Assembly: GCF_000768705.1 (NCBI RefSeq)
Contig: NZ_AVPJ01000003.1
Coordinates: forward strand, 248,001 to 312,000
From: Knoellia sinensis KCTC 19936
GTDB lineage: Bacteria; Actinomycetota; Actinomycetes; Actinomycetales; Dermatophilaceae
DNA length: 64,000 nucleotides
Direction: 5' to 3'
A program made the position numbers and the translations under genes. Under the pieces are notes generated by a model. That model had not been told where the DNA came from and made no database searches. It saw only the letters and a program-made list of their open reading frames with translations. Below, one piece after another: positions 59,527 to 64,000 of the stretch (its first letter is position 1; each line of letters opens with the position of its first letter).

Positions 59527-61953
59527 TCAAGATACAGATTTGTCAGAGTAGATCCACTCCTGAACCTCGTTGATGACAGAGCCCAGCGTGACACCTCCAC
59601 CCAGCGTGCTCACGATGTCACGGGGCGAACCCAGGTCGGAGATCGGTGGCAGGCGCACCACCTCCGGCGAGGTGATCTCGTCAACGCCATGGACGGCATA
59701 CCGATCAAGAAGTGCGTTCAGCACGGCTCGCGCTGTCTCGGACCGTGCCTCCATGTCGACGTGGTGGGCCTCGCGAGCACGCCGCACTCTCTCGGCACGG
59801 GTCCGCGCAGGCACGTTCCAGGCCACCTGCATGAGGACGTCCAGCGGATCGACCCCATCCTCTCCCGTGGGGCTGAGGTCGGAGAGGTCGATGTCGGCCG
59901 CCTTGAGCTCAGCGAGCACCTCTTGCCGAGAAGGCTGTCGCGCCCAGCGGTCCGCCAAAGCGTGTGGACCGCTGGCCAGCTGGCGCACCCGCCCGGCCAC
60001 ATACTCGCCGTACTCCGTGAGGACCAGCTTGCCCGTGGACGTGTCGGGGACCTGGACGGCCTCGGCAACCACAAAGAAGTGCCCATCGTCCACCGTGAGC
60101 TTCTCGGGCCTCTGGTGTCCTGCCCCATCCGGAGGGGACACCTCGTCCTCGCCTACGGGATCCGTCACCGTGAATGGCGGCGCAGGGTCGGCGACGGTCG
60201 ACGGCGACGGGTCGGTCGGATCGCCCCCGGTGTCCTCGTCTTCAGCGCCCGGGTCATCGTCCTCGGTGTTGTCAACGACCCACGAAGGGAAGCCGTCGAA
60301 GTCCGGATCGGCGAAGTGGCTGGTCGCACCGACAAAGTCGACGATCTCGAAGGACGCCTTGCCCTTGTCCGGGTACAGGCGAGTTCCACGCCCGATGATC
60401 TGCTTGAACTCGACCGCCGACCCCACCGGTCGGAACAGCACGACGTACTTGAGGTCCTCGATGTCAACACCGGTCGACAGCAGCCGTGATGTCGTTGCGA
60501 CGACGGGCGAAGTCCGTTCGGGATCCGAGAAGGCCTCGAGAAGGCGGACCTTCTCACCCTCCGCGCCGACGATGCGCACCACCCACTCCGGATCCGCCGC
60601 CACGAGAGTGGGATTCGCGTTGACCATGGCTCGGCGCATGTCGTCGGCGTGCTGCTGATCGACGCAGAAGATGATCATCCTTGCGGTCGGGTCCCGTCTC
60701 AGAATCCTCGACAGGAACGACGCGACCAGGTCCGTCCGCATCAGCAGGCGAACGACTCGCTCGAAGTCTCGAGTGGAGTAGCGCCCCTCGGGAATCTCCC
60801 GACCGAAGCGGTCGAGCTGTCCCGGATCCGGTTCCCACCCTTCGGTGTCCGGGCTGAGCAAGACTCGCCGCACTCGATAGGGCGCGAGGAAGCCGTCCTC
60901 GATCCCCTGGCGCAGGGAATAGGTGAAGACCGGTTCACCGAAATATCTGAAGGTGTCGACGGTGTCGCCCTGCTTTGGCGTTGCGGTCAGCCCGACCTGA
61001 ACGGCAGAGTCGAAGTGCTCAAGGATCTGACGCCACGACGAGTTCTCGGCTGCGCTACCGCGGTGGCATTCATCAACGATGACAACGTCGAAGAAGTCCG
61101 ACGGGTAGTCCCGGAAGAGCTTCCCCTCATCGTCACCACCGGCCAGGGCTTGATAGGTCGCGAAGTAGATCTCCCGGGAACGGTTGGCACCACCCGCGAC
61201 CCGCCACAGCGGATCGGCTCCGAACGCCACCGTGAAGTCCTTGCGCCTCGGCTGTTCAACGAGAGCATCGCGATCGGCGAGGTAGAGCACCCTGTGGTTG
61301 CGCCCGGGGTTGACGATCCGCGCGTGGGCGCGCAACTTCTGGACCAACTGCATCGCCGTGAACGTCTTGCCCGTGCCAGTCGCCATGAGCAGCAGAATGC
61401 GACGCTCGCCCCGCGCGATCGCGGACAGCACGCGATGAACCGCCACCGTCTGGTACCACCGGGGTTCAATGACGTCGCCAGATGCCGTGCGCTTGATCCG
61501 GTTGAACGGCTGCTGCAGCAGTTCCGCTCCATCCTTGTCGAGACCATGGGCACTCGCGTACCGGCTCCAGGCCTCGGCGGGCGTCATGAACGAGTCAACG
61601 ACGCGCTCCGTGCCTGCCAGAAGATCGCGCTCGATGATCTCCTTCCCGTTGCTCGCGTAGGCAATCGGGACGTCGAGTTGCTCTGCGTAGCGCACCGCCT
61701 GCTGCACTCCATCCGCGGCGGATCGGTAGGCCCGCTTGGCTTCCACGACCGCAACTGGGAGGCCAGACACGACCTCGAGGACGTAGTCGACGCGACCTGC
61801 TCCGAGCTCCCGCTCAACACCGCTGCCCGACACCACTCGCATAGCCGTCACGGGGTACTCCGGCCGAATGAGTTCGTCCGCCCATCCCACCTTCGCGAGC
61901 GCAGGCAGGATCACATCACGGCACGTGTCCCTCTCCGGCGGCCCCTGCAGCAT
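59527..61953 (-). CDS. hsdR: type I restriction enzyme subunit R, EcoEI-like
   Basis: This 808-residue endonuclease/translocase has a PD-(D/E)xK nuclease (D56, E71-x-K73 in 'VAVVEAKRA'), Walker A 'MATGTGKT' (190-197), DECH (294-297), 'VGLTATPKQGDT' and helicase motif VI region 'FKQIIGRGTRLYPDKGK'. An acidic Asp/Glu/Pro-rich linker (~555-620) precedes the C-terminal domain (EcoEI_R_C type). It cuts unmodified DNA with HsdM and HsdS. The ATG start is leaderless. It is separated from abiEi by 63 bases, so it has its own promoter. Confidence 0.95.
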   Translation of the reverse strand: MLQGPPERDTCRDVILPALAKVGWADELIRPEYPVTAMRVVSGSGVERELGAGRVDYVLEVVSGLPVAVVEAKRAYRSAADGVQQAVRYAEQLDVPIAYASNGKEIIERDLLAGTERVVDSFMTPAEAWSRYASAHGLDKDGAELLQQPFNRIKRTASGDVIEPRWYQTVAVHRVLSAIARGERRILLLMATGTGKTFTAMQLVQKLRAHARIVNPGRNHRVLYLADRDALVEQPRRKDFTVAFGADPLWRVAGGANRSREIYFATYQALAGGDDEGKLFRDYPSDFFDVVIVDECHRGSAAENSSWRQILEHFDSAVQVGLTATPKQGDTVDTFRYFGEPVFTYSLRQGIEDGFLAPYRVRRVLLSPDTEGWEPDPGQLDRFGREIPEGRYSTRDFERVVRLLMRTDLVASFLSRILRRDPTARMIIFCVDQQHADDMRRAMVNANPTLVAADPEWVVRIVGAEGEKVRLLEAFSDPERTSPVVATTSRLLSTGVDIEDLKYVVLFRPVGSAVEFKQIIGRGTRLYPDKGKASFEIVDFVGATSHFADPDFDGFPSWVVDNTEDDDPGAEDEDTGGDPTDPSPSTVADPAPPFTVTDPVGEDEVSPPDGAGHQRPEKLTVDDGHFFVVAEAVQVPDTSTGKLVLTEYGEYVAGRVRQLASGPHALADRWARQPSRQEVLAELKAADIDLSDLSPTGEDGVDPLDVLMQVAWNVPARTRAERVRRAREAHHVDMEARSETARAVLNALLDRYAVHGVDEITSPEVVRLPPISDLGSPRDIVSTLGGGVTLGSVINEVQEWIYSDKSVS

Positions 61954-61959
61954 GCCGCA

Positions 61960-61965
61960 AACCTA
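61960..61965 (-). promoter_or_regulatory. -10 element of leaderless hsdR
   Basis: TAGGTT on the minus strand, six bases before the ATG at 61953. Confidence 0.5.
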
Positions 61966-61993
61966 CTGTCCATGGCAGACGCTCGCTCGGCGA

Positions 61994-62449
61994 TCAGCCG
62001 GAGCCGCCGATGTCGACCTCGTAGGCCTCATAGATCAGGTCCGCCCCACGCTGACGGTGTCGAATGATCCGCCCGACCAGGGCCGTCGCTGCTTCCCGGT
62101 GTGCCGCAACGGCTTCCGCGCTCTCAAGCCCCGCCTCGCGCTCTCCCAACAACCGCTGCACGACCTCGACGAAATCCAGGTGCTCGTCCATCTGGACCTT
62201 TGCGACCGACGCCAGCCGGGGAGCCCGCGCGACCGCGTCGGCATACAACCCACCCGGAGCTTCGGTCAGCGAACGGTGGTCCCGAAGGTCGTGCTCCAAC
62301 TCGGTCAACGCCGCCCGCACCCGCCGCCGCCACAACGCCCCCAACCCCACGGGTAGCGCGAGGGCCGCGTCGAGTGCCGCCATCGACTCACCCAGCTCGG
62401 CACGGTGAGCCCGCAACTTGTCCAGGTATGCCGCGAACTCGGGGTCCAT
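61994..62449 (-). CDS. hypothetical helical protein
   Basis: This 151-residue protein is strongly helical ('FAAYLDKLRAHRAELGESMAALDAALAL', 'RRRVRAALTELEHDLRDHRSL', 'MDEHLDFVEVVQRLLGEREAGLESA'). It has no membrane span and no motif I recognise. The ATG at 62449 gives a sensible start; the open frame upstream is antisense to menE. It marks the right edge of the defence region. Confidence 0.6.
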   Translation of the reverse strand: MDPEFAAYLDKLRAHRAELGESMAALDAALALPVGLGALWRRRVRAALTELEHDLRDHRSLTEAPGGLYADAVARAPRLASVAKVQMDEHLDFVEVVQRLLGEREAGLESAEAVAAHREAATALVGRIIRHRQRGADLIYEAYEVDIGGSG

Positions 62450-62482
62450 CCGCCCATCATCCTCACGATCGCGCGCGCTGCC

Positions 62483-62488
62483 TAGAGT
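62483..62488 (+). promoter_or_regulatory. -10 element of leaderless menE
   Basis: TAGAGT, six bases before the ATG at 62495; no ribosome-binding site. Confidence 0.55.
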
Positions 62489-62494
62489 TGCCGC

Positions 62495-63694
62495 ATGAGG
62501 ATCGAACCGCTCGCCGTGCCGACGGGCCCGCGCGTTCTCGAGATCCTCCCGCGTCTCGCGCTCGCCCTCGAGGGTGGTCACCCCATTGCCCCGTATGCCG
62601 TGGGCTCCCCTCCCCCGGACCTCATACCTCACGACGTGCTTGAGTCCACCGACGTCCCCGAAGACCTCGCCGTCGTTGTCGGGACATCGGGTTCGACGGG
62701 CACGCCGAAGCGGGCGATGCTCACGGCGGGCAACCTCAGGAGCAGCATCGACGCCACCCATTCACGCCTCGGCGGTCCTGGTCAGTGGCTCCTCACGATG
62801 CCTGCCCACCACATCGCCGGGCTCCAAGTGCTGCTCCGGTCCCTTGTCGCGGGCACCACGCCGCACGTCATGGACACCAGTGACGGCTTCACACCTGCGG
62901 CGTTCACCAGCGCGGTCGACGAGATGTGGACCGCGCCGAGTCGGGCCGGTGGAGCGGGAGGTGAGCGGACGGCATACGTCTCCGTCGTTCCGACCCAACT
63001 CGTTCGGCTGCTCGGCGACCCCGACGCGACCGAACGCCTCGGGCGCTTCACCGGCGTCCTCATTGGCGGTGCCGCCACGCACCCCGACCTCCTCAGCCGC
63101 GCGGCCGATGCCGGCGTCACGGCCGTCACGACCTACGGGATGAGCGAGACCGCTGGCGGGTGCGTCTACTCCGGCAGCCCCCTCGACGGCACGAGCGTGT
63201 CGTTCGACAGCGACGGCCGAATCCACCTGAGCGGTCCGACCATCGCCCACGGCTACCTCGGCGACCCCGACCGCACCCGCGCGGCGTTCCCCGAGCCAGA
63301 GGTGTTCCGGACCGACGACATCGGGCACCTTGACGAGGACGGGCTCCTCCACGTCGACGGACGCATTGACGACCTCATCAACACCGGCGGGCTCAAGGTC
63401 GCCCCGCGCCTCGTGGAGGAAGCCGTCACGCGTCTCGAGGGCATCGCCGAGGCGGTCGCCGTCGGCATCCCCGACCCGGAGTGGGGCGAGGCCGTCGCAG
63501 TCGCCCTCGTCCGGACTGCATCGCGCCCCAACCACCCACTCACGGTGAGCGACCTGCGCCGCCAGTTGGACGGCATACTCGCGAAACACGCCCTTCCCCG
63601 AGCGCTCCTGGAGGTCGAGGCGATCCCCAGCCGCGGGCCCGGGAAGCCGGACCGTGTCGCGGTGAAAGCGCTCTTCACGACCGTGGGAGAATAG
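62495..63694 (+). CDS. menE: o-succinylbenzoate-CoA ligase
   Basis: This 399-residue AMP-forming ligase activates o-succinylbenzoate with ATP and CoA. The P-loop 'VVGTSGSTGTPKRAML' lies near residues 61-76, with 'TTYGMSETAGGCVYSG', 'RTDDIGHLDEDGLLHVDGRIDDLINTGGLKVAP' and the C-terminal 'PSRGPGKPDRVAV' (catalytic Lys region). It is shorter than the usual ~450-500 residues, as is common for actinobacterial MenE. PLDc_N-type and menA genes follow closely. Confidence 0.92.
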   Translation: MRIEPLAVPTGPRVLEILPRLALALEGGHPIAPYAVGSPPPDLIPHDVLESTDVPEDLAVVVGTSGSTGTPKRAMLTAGNLRSSIDATHSRLGGPGQWLLTMPAHHIAGLQVLLRSLVAGTTPHVMDTSDGFTPAAFTSAVDEMWTAPSRAGGAGGERTAYVSVVPTQLVRLLGDPDATERLGRFTGVLIGGAATHPDLLSRAADAGVTAVTTYGMSETAGGCVYSGSPLDGTSVSFDSDGRIHLSGPTIAHGYLGDPDRTRAAFPEPEVFRTDDIGHLDEDGLLHVDGRIDDLINTGGLKVAPRLVEEAVTRLEGIAEAVAVGIPDPEWGEAVAVALVRTASRPNHPLTVSDLRRQLDGILAKHALPRALLEVEAIPSRGPGKPDRVAVKALFTTVGE

Positions 63695-63698
63695 GCAC

Positions 63699-63950
63699 GT
63701 GCTCCGTTTCCTGCCCGTGCTCATCGCTGTTGCGTTGTCGATCTACTGCGTCGTCGACTGCATCCAGAGCGACGAGCACCGCGTCCGGGGCCTGCCCAAG
63801 CTCGTGTGGGTCTTCGTCATCCTGCTGTTCCCGTTCGCCGGGTCAGTCGCGTGGCTCTTCGCCGGCCGCCCCAAGGCTAGCCCGCCGCCGCCACGCCGCC
63901 CGATGCCGCGCGGCCCCGATGACGACCCCGACTTCCTCAAAGGACTCTAG
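63699..63950 (+). CDS. small PLDc_N-type membrane protein
   Basis: This 83-residue protein has two spans ('FLPVLIAVALSIYCVVDCIQS' and 'LVWVFVILLFPFAGSVAWLFAGRP'), the PLDc_N pattern found in small membrane proteins and cardiolipin synthase N-termini. A Pro/Arg/Asp-rich tail follows. It starts five bases after menE (GTG) and lies just before menA, an arrangement common in actinobacterial men clusters. Function unknown. Confidence 0.82.
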   Translation: MLRFLPVLIAVALSIYCVVDCIQSDEHRVRGLPKLVWVFVILLFPFAGSVAWLFAGRPKASPPPPRRPMPRGPDDDPDFLKGL

Positions 63951-63962
63951 GCACCAACGCCC

Positions 63963-64000
63963 ATGGCCACGTACCAAGAGTGGGTCGCCGGTGCGCGCCC
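63963..64000 (+). CDS. menA: 1,4-dihydroxy-2-naphthoate polyprenyltransferase, N-terminal fragment
   Basis: Only 12 codons are inside the window: M-A-T-Y-Q-E-W-V-A-G-A-R. This matches the MenA opening (W-x-x-G-A-R-P), and position right after menE fits. MenA attaches the polyprenyl tail to DHNA at the membrane. Call rests on few residues plus context. Confidence 0.7.
   Translation, partial: MATYQEWVAGAR

Overview
This is a GC-rich (about 70% G+C by eye) actinobacterial chromosome segment. A mycothiol-specific reductase (mycothione reductase), a full set of menaquinone genes, a 14-gene nuo operon, many GTG starts and apparently leaderless promoters all fit this. Gene content and order suggest the Micrococcales, perhaps an Intrasporangiaceae-like organism; this is inference from general impression, not a database match. 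I saw no rRNA, tRNA, insertion sequence, prophage or CRISPR array. No stretch over 300 bases lacks a gene.

Layout. (1) 1-2641: end of korA, korB (ferredoxin-dependent 2-oxoacid oxidation) and rarD. (2) 2661-5264: accessory patch with two small lipoproteins, a VapBC/FitAB-type module with a visible operator, a DUF1272 protein and a second, unfamiliar toxin-antitoxin-like pair behind a strong promoter. (3) 4875-10166: a minus-strand GlxA-type regulator, alanine-racemase-like and sugar-lactone oxidase operon, divergent from an MFS exporter. (4) 10287-15007: a STAND-like ATPase/GNAT-like/HTH protein, a FAD oxidoreductase with an H-L-P repeat tail and an alpha/beta hydrolase. (5) ilvA, then a bidirectional terminator. 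(6) 16746-36524, minus strand: about 20 kb in which a geranylgeranyl-reductase-like gene, nuoA to nuoN, a polyprenyl diphosphate synthase and a racemase follow each other, mostly with 1-8 base stop/start overlaps. (7) 36630-50592: menG, menF, a MenJ-like reductase, menD and menC, mixed with a DUF3817 protein, a WXG-like/hydrolase pair, gluconokinase, mtr, an MFS exporter and VOC proteins. (8) 50697-62449: accessory and defence region with an orphan RHH protein, a second vapBC read into menB, a frameshifted DUF3024 gene, radC, and a type I restriction-modification locus that contains an AbiE toxin-antitoxin pair. (9) menE, a PLDc_N-type membrane protein and the start of menA.

How it fits together. 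Complex I reduces menaquinone. This window encodes complex I, most of the menaquinone ring pathway (menF, menD, menC, menE, menB, menA, menG), a synthase for the isoprenoid tail and two candidate tail reductases. Defence and toxin-antitoxin modules are inserted between these respiratory genes.

Most interesting signals: a palindromic repeat inserted in frame in menD, with related half copies in a reductase gene; AbiE translationally coupled to hsdM-hsdS; an HsdS with two near-identical halves offset by exactly 190 residues; a NuoE carrying a repeat linker and a C-terminal 'sunset'-like domain; and a heavily over-represented heptamer GGCATAC/GTATGCC (at least 44 copies).
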